Origin: JACQHM01 sp964535215
GTDB lineage: Bacteria; Methylomirabilota; Methylomirabilia; Methylomirabilales; JACQHM01
DNA length: 5,928 nt
Assembly: GCA_964535215.1 (NCBI GenBank)
Contig: CAZHST010000099.1
Span: 1-5,928 of the forward strand
Direction: 5' to 3'
The notes beneath the pieces were generated by a model. The model searched no databases. It saw only the letters and a list, made by a program, of their open reading frames with translations, and was not told where the DNA came from. The position numbers and the translations under genes are program-made. Below are positions 1-5,756 of this stretch, piece by piece (position 1 is the stretch's first letter; every line of letters starts with the position of its first letter).

Positions 1-19
1 TGCGATTTTACAGGCATTT

Positions 20-325
20 CTAGAAGCCGTGTACTATGATCCTCAAACTCAGGCCTGAAGTTGTAGGCCCTGTTGGTGACTTCCACACAAGCCGATCTGG
101 CAACCAGCGCTCAAGAGGCTCCTGCAACGTATAACCCAAGAGAAAGTTAGGATCATCAATAAAAACTGGAAGTATTGCACATCCAGGGAGAAGCGGCTTA
201 AATTCTACTGGACGGAAGTCTGGTTCGGGAGTTGGTTTCGTGTTAGGAGCACACCCCACTAAAATAGTCGCAGTGAAGAAAATGAAGCAAACGACTTGAT
301 GGAACATTCGAGCAAAGTATTGCAT
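20..325 (-). CDS. Small predicted lipoprotein, function unknown
   Basis: This 101-residue protein has a classic lipoprotein signal: a short N-terminus with Arg6, a hydrophobic stretch (about residues 10-23) and a lipobox L22-V23-G24-C25. Signal peptidase II would cut before Cys25, leaving a mature protein of about 77 residues anchored in a membrane. The mature part starts with a Pro/Thr-rich linker and then a region with a second cysteine (Cys58) and no family I recognise. The ATG at 323-325 is supported by a GAGGAAAG ribosome site at 329-336 on the minus strand; Met7 is a less likely alternative start. The gene is visibly AT-richer than everything to its right, so it may have a different origin. 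It ends at a TAG (20-22). No partner gene is visible inside the window. The lipoprotein call is secure; the role is unknown. Confidence 0.72.
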   Translation of the reverse strand: MQYFARMFHQVVCFIFFTATILVGCAPNTKPTPEPDFRPVEFKPLLPGCAILPVFIDDPNFLLGYTLQEPLERWLPDRLVWKSPTGPTTSGLSLRIIVHGF

Positions 326-373
326 CAGCTTTCCTCGACTCTAACTCCATCTGCTGCTGGACCCCTAACACAC

Positions 374-409
374 AAAAGCCCTCTGAGGCCATCGCGTGCC
401 TCAGAGGGC
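374..409 (-). terminator. Intrinsic terminator, minus strand
   Basis: A perfect 12-bp stem (378-389 pairing with 398-409, GCCCTCTGAGGC and its complement) encloses an 8-base loop. Read on the minus strand the stem is followed directly by TTTTG (373-377). On the plus strand no T-run follows, so it points leftward. It lies about 50 bases upstream of the lipoprotein gene and about 270 bases downstream of the dinB remnant, so it would separate those two transcripts. It could instead act as an attenuator in the lipoprotein leader. Confidence 0.75.
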
Positions 410-679
410 CTTGTGACACCTTGAGCCGTCGATGGGACGCAACCTGAATATCTTATCCACGCTACCCGGGTCCATTGGGAATCCCTAGTTCAGGCCATCC
501 CTTTGCCTGCCAACGAGTTTATTGGAGCTTCTTCCCCACGTCAAGCGTTTTCTAGAGGTGCCAAATCCAGAGGCCCAGGAAGAGAAATCCGGTCTGTCGC
601 AAAATTCTCCGCTGTACGTACTATATCCCGGTTGCCTCGGCTGGGGAGGGGGACCGTCGGGATCGCCCCAACCGGGGCC
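410..679. other. Intergenic stretch without a recognisable gene
   Basis: Together with the terminator and the lipoprotein ribosome site this makes about 350 bases between the lipoprotein start and the dinB remnant. Reading frames here on both strands give low-complexity, Arg/Pro/Gly-rich peptides with no family resemblance and no good ribosome site. I saw no tRNA T-loop pattern and no long repeat. Base composition shifts here from the AT-richer left edge to the GC-rich island. Confidence 0.5.
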
Positions 680-1228
680 TCAGGGGGGCTGCTCCTTCCC
701 ACGCCGGCGAGGCGACCGCGACCCGGGAAACGGAGCCCGGGTGGACGGGAGCAGACTGGCGGGCCGGATCGCCTCCTCGCCAAACCGGGCACGAATGGCC
801 TCCAGGGCCGCTATGAGCTGCGTCTGCCGGGCCCTGAGGGGGTCGAACAACGACAATTGCTGGCCAGCGGTAGCAGAAGCAGACAGCTTCGAGGCAGCCA
901 GCCCCAGGAGACGCACTTTCGTGCCTTGATGGGGGATCCGGTCCAGGAGGGCCAGGGCCATCCGGTACAGGATGGGGGCCTGATCGGTCGGCTCGGGGAG
1001 GGGCGCGGCCCGGGTCAGGGTCCGAAAGGTCTCATCGCGGAATTTCAGGGTCAGGGTGCGGGCCTGGACGCCGTCAGCTCAAAGCCGCCGGGCCACCCGC
1101 TCAGCCAAAGCCAGGAGGGTCTGGTGGATCACGGCGGGATCGGCGGTGTCCTCAACGAAGGTGGTCTCCGCCCCCAGGGACGCCCTGACGGGTCCTTGGT
1201 GAAGCCGCTCCCCTTGCACGTTTCTTGC
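680..1228 (-). pseudogene. dinB: DNA polymerase IV remnant (little-finger domain and C-terminus)
   Basis: Read on the minus strand this encodes the C-terminal part of a Y-family translesion polymerase. Recognisable parts in order: LGAETTFVEDTADP, the Pol IV (K)S-x-G-x-E-T-T-F junction into the little-finger domain; ALAERVARRL; then ADGVQARTLTLKFRDETF with TRAAPLPEPTD; then the end motif QLSLFDP, a textbook beta-clamp-binding motif; and AIRARFGEEAIRPASLL, the usual Pol IV tail. Only about 180 codons remain of an expected 350-400. The palm and fingers, with the catalytic Asp/Glu residues, are absent. An in-frame TGA (1079-1081) replaces what is normally an Arg codon, a one-base change from CGA. 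The C-terminal end is intact (stop 680-682). The 5' boundary is uncertain: similarity is clear up to about 1190 and weaker to about 1228, next to the helicase start. It is a broken gene and should give no active polymerase. Confidence 0.85.
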
Positions 1229-1245
1229 ATGAGAATCAAAGCACC

Positions 1246-3285
1246 ATGGCCTGGATGTTGCCCACAACCCTTCCGCCAGATGCCACCCCCGGCGAGGGGC
1301 GCGTGTTCCGCGCCCTGCAGAAGTTTCCTCCCTCCACAACCGTGTGGTATCGCCGGCTCCTGGCCGGGCGTCACCATGTGGAGGAGCCGGACTTCATTGT
1401 GCTGGCCCCAGAGCTGGGGCTGGTCGTCCTGGAGGTGAAAGACTGGCGCACGCTGCCCCTTGAAACGGGGGCCGACTCCCCCCAGGCCCCCCTGGCCCAG
1501 GCAAAGCGCTACGTCCATACCCTCGAAGACCAGATCCGGCGCCAAAGCCTGCCGGTGCTCGTCCATGCCGTGGGGCCTCACCAGGGGAAGCTCGTGCTCC
1601 CCTGTGTCCCGGTGGTGGTCTTCCCCTTCCTCTCCTGCCAAGAAGCCCCCGCCTTGGAGGGCATCCTGGATAGACGCCACGCCCTGTTCCAGGAGGATCT
1701 AATCCCGGGCCGCCTGGCCAGTCGCCTCCAGGCCCTCGTTCGGCAGTACTTCACCCCGACACTCACTCCGGCCCAGCTCGACTACCTCCGGGGCCTGATC
1801 GCCCCGGAACTCTGCCTCCAGCCCCCGACGCCGATAGAGCCGCCGCGTCTCCTTGACCCCCTCCAGACCCAATTGGTGCTCACCGACCTGACCCTGCCTC
1901 CTCCCCCAGGCCCGCAGCTGGTCCGGGATCTCCGGGTCCGGCTGGTCCGGGGGGTTGCCGGGAGCGGGAAGACCCTCTTGCTCCTCTTTCGGGCCAAGCT
2001 CCTCCATGCCCTCCAGCCAAGCTGGGAGCTCCTGATCCTCACCTACACCAAAGACCTTGCGACCTATCTTCGCACCTGGTACCGGCGGCTGGGGGGCAAG
2101 CCCCACCATCTCACCATCACCCACTTTCACAAGTGGTGCCGCGATCAGCTCCAAAGGCTCGGCATCTGGCAGGAGCCGTTGGATGAAGCAAGCCGACGCG
2201 GCCTCCTCGCCCGGCTCCAGCGTCAGGTCCCGGGGGCGGAGGCCTTCGCCGTCGAGTTCCTGGCCGAGGAGCTGCAATGGCTCAAGGAGTCGGTCACGCC
2301 CGTGACCCGAGACGCCTACCTGAAGGCCCCCCGAAGGGGCCGGGGAACAAAGCTGACCCCCGCTCAACGCGAGATCGTGTTCCAGGTTTTCGAACAGTAT
2401 CAGGCCACCCTTACCCGCCTGAAGCGGCTCGATTGGGCCGAGGTCCCCCTCCGGGTCCTCCAAGCCTTGGAAGAGGGCCGCCTCCCCCGGCACCGCTACC
2501 ACGCCATCCTGGTGGACGAGACCCAGGACTTCGCCCCCTCCTGGTTCCGGGTGCTGCTCCCCCTGGTCAAGCCGGAGACCAACCTCCTTTTCCTGGTCGG
2601 GGATGGCGCCCAGCGGCTCTACCGGCGGGATCTGAGCTGGGCCAAGCTGGGCATCCCGCTCACCGGGGGTCGGAGCCGGATCCTCCGGCGGGTCTACCGG
2701 AACACGGTTGAGATTGCGACCTTCGCGGCCACGTTCTTGAAGCAGCAGCGGGCTGTCCTGGAAGAGCTGGCCACCCTCGGCGAGGCTTTCCCGGAGCCAG
2801 ACCTGGCCCACCCCTGGGCCCGGCATGGCCCCACCCCCAGCTTCCATAGCTTCGCCACCCGCGAGGCCGAGGCGACGTTTCTCAGCCAGGAGATCATCCA
2901 GCTCCTCCACCACGGGGTCAGCCCCGCCGCCATCCTGGTCCTCGGCGTCCGCCGGGAGGGGCTGAAGCCCCTCGCCCGGGCTCTGACGACGCGGGGGATC
3001 CCCGCCACGCTCATCAAGCAAGAGGGATTGCTGGTGGATGCGCCAACGGTCAAGCTTGGGACGGTCCACAGCGCGAAAGGATTGGAGTTTCCCATCGTCT
3101 TCTATTCCCTCACCGACCTCCTGCCCACCCACCCGCTGACCTTCGATGATGATCTGGGTCTCCCTACCGCTGAAGCCGCCAGGCTCCTCTACGTAGGGAT
3201 GACCCGAGCCCAGGATCGCCTGTATCTCACGTATGCGGGGGAGACGCCCGCCACCCCACGTCTGCTGAGATCCTCTGTACCATGA
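1246..3285 (+). CDS. NERD nuclease-UvrD-type SF1 helicase fusion
   Basis: Predicted 679-residue cytoplasmic DNA helicase with a nuclease-related (NERD) domain in front. NERD spans roughly residues 13-125. Its PD-(D/E)XK residues look intact: Glu17, Asp49 (EEPDFIVL) and E63-V-K65 in VLEVKDW. SF1 motifs follow: Walker A GVAGSGKT (236-243), Ia LILTYTKDL (263-271), II VDETQD (423-428), III VGDGAQRLY (451-459), IV RVYRN (482-486), V LGTVHSAKGLEF (604-615) and VI YVGMTRAQDRLYL (649-661) with Arg654 as arginine finger. No key motif is missing. I chose ATG 1246; an in-frame TTG at 1225 and ATG at 1255 are alternatives, and no strong ribosome site decides between them. The gene runs opposite to all others here, away from the dinB remnant, and its 3' end overlaps the convergent gene by 59 bases. 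NERD-helicases are often found in defence or DNA-repair contexts. A role in cutting or unwinding foreign DNA is inference. Confidence 0.93.
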   Translation: MAWMLPTTLPPDATPGEGRVFRALQKFPPSTTVWYRRLLAGRHHVEEPDFIVLAPELGLVVLEVKDWRTLPLETGADSPQAPLAQAKRYVHTLEDQIRRQSLPVLVHAVGPHQGKLVLPCVPVVVFPFLSCQEAPALEGILDRRHALFQEDLIPGRLASRLQALVRQYFTPTLTPAQLDYLRGLIAPELCLQPPTPIEPPRLLDPLQTQLVLTDLTLPPPPGPQLVRDLRVRLVRGVAGSGKTLLLLFRAKLLHALQPSWELLILTYTKDLATYLRTWYRRLGGKPHHLTITHFHKWCRDQLQRLGIWQEPLDEASRRGLLARLQRQVPGAEAFAVEFLAEELQWLKESVTPVTRDAYLKAPRRGRGTKLTPAQREIVFQVFEQYQATLTRLKRLDWAEVPLRVLQALEEGRLPRHRYHAILVDETQDFAPSWFRVLLPLVKPETNLLFLVGDGAQRLYRRDLSWAKLGIPLTGGRSRILRRVYRNTVEIATFAATFLKQQRAVLEELATLGEAFPEPDLAHPWARHGPTPSFHSFATREAEATFLSQEIIQLLHHGVSPAAILVLGVRREGLKPLARALTTRGIPATLIKQEGLLVDAPTVKLGTVHSAKGLEFPIVFYSLTDLLPTHPLTFDDDLGLPTAEAARLLYVGMTRAQDRLYLTYAGETPATPRLLRSSVP

Positions 3286-3898
3286 CCGGTCCCTCCCGGC
3301 GATAGCCCCGCTCGGCGAGGAAAGCTTGGTAGAAGGCAGGGTCATACGCCGGGTCCTGGGGGAGCGTCACGATCCGCATGACCCGCCGGCTCAGGAGGAA
3401 GGCTTCAATGAGGTCCCACAAGCCATGCAGGAGGGGCAGCGAGCAGCCCTGCTCCGTCTCCGGGATCTTCGCCAGGAACGCCTCCCACAGGACCCCTATG
3501 CCGCCACCCCACCAGGCCTGGGCTTCACCCACCGGCTGCATCTGAATCGTCGTCCGCACCGGCTGGTCCTCCCAGATCCGGCCTGCTCCCCGCCGGGGAT
3601 TCCAGCCGATGCGGAGAACGGGCTGGGGCCAGGGCCGGAGGAGTTTGAAGGACCGGTACGCGGAGAGGGCCTGGTTTTCCTGGGGGGTGAGGAAAGCAAA
3701 GTGCTGGGGATCCCTGGCCTAGAACGGCTCGATTTCGTATCCGACGAGGTAGGCGAGAAGGTCGTCGTGCTGAAGCCGGCCGATCAGCTCCGCCTGGTCG
3801 AGGAAGGGCCCGACGACCTCGTAGGGCGCTCCCCGAAGAAGCTCCCCATAGCGGGCCAGGAGCTCGGCGTGAAACTCCGGCGTGTCTTTGAGGAACAT
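3227..3898 (-). pseudogene. Unknown gene of 223 codons interrupted by one in-frame amber codon
   Basis: From ATG 3896-3898 the frame runs 59 codons to a TAG (3719-3721), then stays open in the same frame for another 163 codons to a TGA at 3227-3229. Both halves read like real protein: MFLKDTPEFHAELLARYGEL and LLAYLVGYEIEPF before the TAG; ARDPQHFAFLTPQENQALSA, then an aromatic-rich middle (IGWNP, AWWGGGIGVLWEAFL) and MRIVTLPQDPAYDPAFYQAF after it. I do not recognise the family. The FYQAFLAERGYRR end faintly recalls GNAT acetyltransferase C-termini, too weakly to assign. The start is secured by AGGAGGGGTGA just upstream, and the preceding gene ends 3 bases away. The TAG could be a nonsense mutation (a Tyr TAC one base away fits the context), a sequencing error, or readthrough. 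If the TAG is real, the product is a 59-residue stub. The last 59 bases overlap the helicase 3' end. Confidence 0.6.
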
Positions 3899-3901
3899 GG
3901 G

Positions 3902-4105
3902 TCACCCCTCCTGAGTCCCTTGCATCTGCACCGTTTGGGGGGCAAACCACCCCGCCTGATCCAGGCGGACCCATCCCTCCGGGTGCCAGTCGAGGAGGCG
4001 GGCGTCGGGGAACCGACGTTCCACCCTCCGTTTGATCCGGAGGTACTGATCGAGATCATCGATGCGCCTCGATCCATCGGTGTTCCGACTCCAGATGATC
4101 CCCAT
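3902..4105 (-). CDS. Small hypothetical protein, first gene of an unknown pair
   Basis: A 67-residue protein starting at ATG 4103-4105 behind a GGAGGAG ribosome site (4108-4114). It is charged and soluble, with no signal peptide or membrane segment. An Arg/Lys-rich stretch (RIDDLDQYLRIKRRVERRF, about residues 14-32) is followed by an aromatic part with three Trp (DWHPEGWVRLDQAGWFAP). I recognise no family. Its stop (3902-3904) is 3 bases before the ATG of the next gene, whose ribosome site lies inside its last codons, so the two should be translated together. The 92-base gap to the upstream vapC stop would allow cotranscription with vapBC. A nucleic-acid contact by the basic segment is possible but only a guess. 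Confidence 0.6.
   Translation of the reverse strand: MGIIWSRNTDGSRRIDDLDQYLRIKRRVERRFPDARLLDWHPEGWVRLDQAGWFAPQTVQMQGTQEG
3904..3914 (-). promoter_or_regulatory. Strong ribosome binding site for the amber-interrupted gene
   Basis: On the minus strand the sequence reads CTCAGGAGGGGTGACCC and then ATG (3896-3898). The AGGAGG core is near-perfect, about 9-10 bases before the ATG, and the upstream gene's TGA stop lies inside the same stretch. This fixes the start and shows that the gene is, or recently was, translated by coupling to its neighbour. Confidence 0.7.
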
Positions 4106-4197
4106 GGCTCCTCCGTTCGCTCACTCGATGGAAGCCAGGCGACCTGTCTGCTGACAGGCAGGCAGGATCACCGGGGCACCGCGAACGCTTCTCTGGG

Positions 4198-4599
4198 TTA
4201 CGGGAGGATCGTGAACGCCTTCCCCCGCGGAAGCCGGTACACACGGAAGTTGCGGTCCAGTGTAAAGACGGTGGTGAGGCCCCGCTCTTCGGCCAGCGCG
4301 ACCAGCGACGCGTCGGCCAGATCCATCGGGAGACTCCGGTACTTGCTCATCAGGGTTGCGATCCGCTCCACCTGCCGGGGCATCTCCACGACGAGATCCC
4401 CCCGGCGCAGCACACGCCACAGGGCCTCTTGCGCGGTCCACCCCCCAGCTTCCCCCAGCAGATACATCGCCTCCGTGAACGCCGGCCAGGTTGTGAGCAG
4501 GGGACCGTGGAGCCGGGCGAGGGCCTCCCGGCACCGGAGGTGCTCGGGCTCCCCGCGGTCGATGAGCGCGACCAGGGGGCCCGCGTCGGTCAGGATCAT
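4198..4599 (-). CDS. vapC: VapC-type PIN-domain toxin ribonuclease
   Basis: A 133-residue PIN-domain protein, a typical length for VapC toxins, which are Mg-dependent endoribonucleases that cut tRNA or rRNA and stop growth when the antitoxin is lost. The acidic active-site residues are visible in order: Asp5 (MILTDAGPLVAL), Glu43 (AFTEAMYLL), Asp93/Asp96 (MDLADASLVALAEERG) and Asp115 (VFTLDRNF). All are present, so the toxin should be active. The ATG (4597-4599) overlaps the TGA of the antitoxin gene by four bases (ATGA), with GAGGG as ribosome site inside the antitoxin gene, which is the usual translational coupling. The target RNA cannot be read from the sequence. Confidence 0.92.
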   Translation of the reverse strand: MILTDAGPLVALIDRGEPEHLRCREALARLHGPLLTTWPAFTEAMYLLGEAGGWTAQEALWRVLRRGDLVVEMPRQVERIATLMSKYRSLPMDLADASLVALAEERGLTTVFTLDRNFRVYRLPRGKAFTILP

Positions 4600-4835
4600 G
4601 GCCGCCCTCGCAGCATCTTCCGAAAGGCCTCCCCGGTCCGGCGGGCCCGCCCCCCTCTTGACTCTACCACCCCGATCACATCGGCTAGCCTGAGGTCCAG
4701 GGAGGCAGCAGTTAGCTCATCACAATACCGGGCCACCGCCCGCCGGAGGAGCTCTGACAGCGGCACCCCTTCCACCTCAGCCAGCTTCTTGAGCCGCGCT
4801 TCCAGTTCCGGATCCAAGCGGACACTCGTCGGCAT
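4596..4835 (-). CDS. vapB: VapB-type ribbon-helix-helix (CopG) antitoxin
   Basis: A 79-residue protein. Residues 2-41 form a ribbon-helix-helix DNA-binding domain: the strand TSVRLDPELEARL, then KKLAEVEGVPLSELLRRAV. The C-terminal part (about 45-79, ADVIGVVESRG then TGEAFRKML) resembles the toxin-binding tail of CopG-family antitoxins, which neutralise the partner PIN toxin. The ATG at 4833-4835 is chosen because AGGAGG (4841-4846) lies five bases upstream and because the protein then begins exactly at the RHH strand. A longer frame to 4907 would cover the promoter and is rejected. As usual for such pairs, the antitoxin, alone or with the toxin, should repress its own promoter; see the palindrome at 4855-4870. 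Confidence 0.9.
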   Translation of the reverse strand: MPTSVRLDPELEARLKKLAEVEGVPLSELLRRAVARYCDELTAASLDLRLADVIGVVESRGGRARRTGEAFRKMLRGRP

Positions 4836-4854
4836 GGGCACCTCCTGTGTAGTG

Positions 4855-4870
4855 CAATCCGTACCGATTG
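4855..4870. promoter_or_regulatory. Palindromic operator, probable VapB/VapBC binding site
   Basis: CAATCGGTACGGATTG on the minus strand is a 16-base palindrome with only one mismatched pair. It covers part of the -10 box and the predicted transcription start of vapBC. This is where a ribbon-helix-helix antitoxin would bind to repress its own operon. Binding is inferred from position and symmetry. Confidence 0.55.
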
Positions 4871-4895
4871 TCATACAAAAGCACCCACCTGTCAA
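4867..4895 (-). promoter_or_regulatory. Sigma70-like promoter of vapBC
   Basis: On the minus strand a consensus -35 box TTGACA (4890-4895) is followed after exactly 17 bases by GACAAT (4867-4872, four of six to TATAAT). Transcription would start near 4860, giving a leader of about 25 bases before the vapB ATG. No other promoter in the window is as good. Confidence 0.65.
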
Positions 4896-4939
4896 GGGAG
4901 ACCTCACGGGGGAGGAATGCCTTCCTCAGAAGGACTCGC

Positions 4940-4996
4940 GCCCCATGACGCTCCCTCAACGGAAACGCGATGGGGCCGGCCACCTAACAGGTTAGG
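4940..4996. repeat. Two small hairpins between the nuclease and vapBC
   Basis: CCTAAC-AG-GTTAGG (4983-4996) is a tight 6-bp inverted repeat. GCCCCAT (4940-4946) pairs with ATGGGGC (4970-4976), with a further three pairs inside (CGC 4949-4951 with GCG 4967-4969). They lie just after the nuclease stop and before the vapBC promoter, where a transcription end is expected. No T-run follows either on the minus strand, so a classic intrinsic terminator is not shown. Confidence 0.35.
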
Positions 4997-5010
4997 CACG
5001 CAGCGCCGGG

Positions 5011-5736
5011 TTAGCCCTCGCTCTGGCAGCGCCTTCGAAACGGGCATTCAGGGCACCGCCAGCTTGGATTCGGATAATAGGCTCTCGCCTCCGCCGGCTG
5101 CCTCGTCTTGAGGAGGACATCGAACCGGATGAGGGTGGCCTGCCCATCGGTGGTGAAGCCGAGCTGCTTCAGGGCATAGGCGTACAGGGTGGCCTGGAGG
5201 TTCTCCTCCACCTGCCGCTCCCCGTAGCGATGAGTCGAGGTCTTCAGGTCGGCGATGATCAGATGGCCGTGTTCATCGGCCTCAATCAGGTCGAAGACCC
5301 CCACCAGCTTGGCCTCCAGGATCTCACCTGTCTTGGGATCCACCAGGTCCACGAGGAAGGGCATCTCCACCGCCTGGACCTGCTGGGGTTTGACCTCAGC
5401 GTGGAAGACCTCCAGGAGGGCGAGGCCCTTCGCCTTCACAGCCTCAGCGTCCTCCCCTTCTTTGTAGAGCACCTCCGGCCCTCCGGCCATCGCCTCGCTG
5501 AGTTCTGCCTCGAAGCACGCCTTCAGGATCGCTAACGGGAGGGGGTTCCCCAGGGCCTTCACGTGGCGGTAATAGCAGGCGACGGCGGCATGGAGGGCCT
5601 TGCCGAGGACCAGGCCGGCCGGGATGTGCTCCCAGGGGACTCCCAAGACGTACTGGTACTGATAGCGCCGGGGACAGGTGAGGAACGTCTCCAGTTGGCT
5701 GTGCGAGATGTGGAGATGCTGCTGAAACTCACTCAC
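5011..5736 (-). CDS. RecB/Cas4/AddB-like PD-(D/E)XK nuclease with Fe-S cysteines
   Basis: A 241-residue single-domain nuclease of the RecB-like PD-(D/E)XK superfamily. Visible parts: SHSQLETFLTCPRRYQYQY with Cys21; VLGKALHAAV with His49; GVFDLI with Asp149; IADLKTS with Asp163 and Lys165 (the D-x-K active site); NLQATLYAYAL with the Q181-x3-Y185 motif; and CPECPFRRRC with Cys228, Cys231 and Cys237. One early and three late cysteines are the Cas4/AddB pattern that holds a 4Fe-4S cluster. Such proteins usually cut or resect DNA ends. The stretch between FDVLLKTRQP and the PSWRC cysteines seems short for the family, possibly a deletion. The start is GTG 5734-5736; no ATG lies nearby. The stop is TAA at 5011-5013. 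No cas1 or cas2 is in the window, so it is not annotated as Cas4. DNA repair, phage-related processing or defence are all possible. Confidence 0.88.
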   Translation of the reverse strand: MSEFQQHLHISHSQLETFLTCPRRYQYQYVLGVPWEHIPAGLVLGKALHAAVACYYRHVKALGNPLPLAILKACFEAELSEAMAGGPEVLYKEGEDAEAVKAKGLALLEVFHAEVKPQQVQAVEMPFLVDLVDPKTGEILEAKLVGVFDLIEADEHGHLIIADLKTSTHRYGERQVEENLQATLYAYALKQLGFTTDGQATLIRFDVLLKTRQPAEARAYYPNPSWRCPECPFRRRCQSEG

Positions 5737-5747
5737 GACCGTGGGCG

Positions 5748-5754
5748 CCTCCTT
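5748..5754 (-). promoter_or_regulatory. Ribosome binding site of the nuclease gene
   Basis: AAGGAGG on the minus strand lies 11 bases before the GTG start, somewhat farther than usual. There is no better start codon between them, so it supports GTG 5736. It follows the 5757 end of the inverted repeat by only two bases. Confidence 0.6.
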
Positions 5755-5756
5755 GT

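Noticed and set aside
721..742. ACCCGGG...CCCGGGT hairpin near the end of the dinB remnant
   Set aside because: It lies inside the remnant's coding sequence in a very GC-rich stretch and has no T-run on either side, so it is not a terminator.
503..1438. A 311-codon plus-strand open frame across the dinB remnant
   Set aside because: The minus strand here encodes clear Pol IV sequence. The plus frame is Arg/Gly/Pro-rich and runs into the helicase gene out of frame.
1699..3345. A 548-codon open frame on the minus strand opposite the helicase gene
   Set aside because: Pro/Gly/Glu-rich with no domain resemblance. It is the expected antisense shadow of a GC-rich coding strand, and the plus-strand helicase motifs are unmistakable.
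3326..4693. A 455-codon plus-strand open frame opposite the unknown pair and vapC
   Set aside because: It covers several genuine minus-strand genes with good ribosome sites, and its composition changes with each of them. It has no ribosome site or family resemblance of its own.
4836..4907. Longer version of the antitoxin starting upstream at 4907
   Set aside because: It would translate through the consensus promoter, operator and AGGAGG site. Residues before MPTSVRL do not belong to the ribbon-helix-helix fold.
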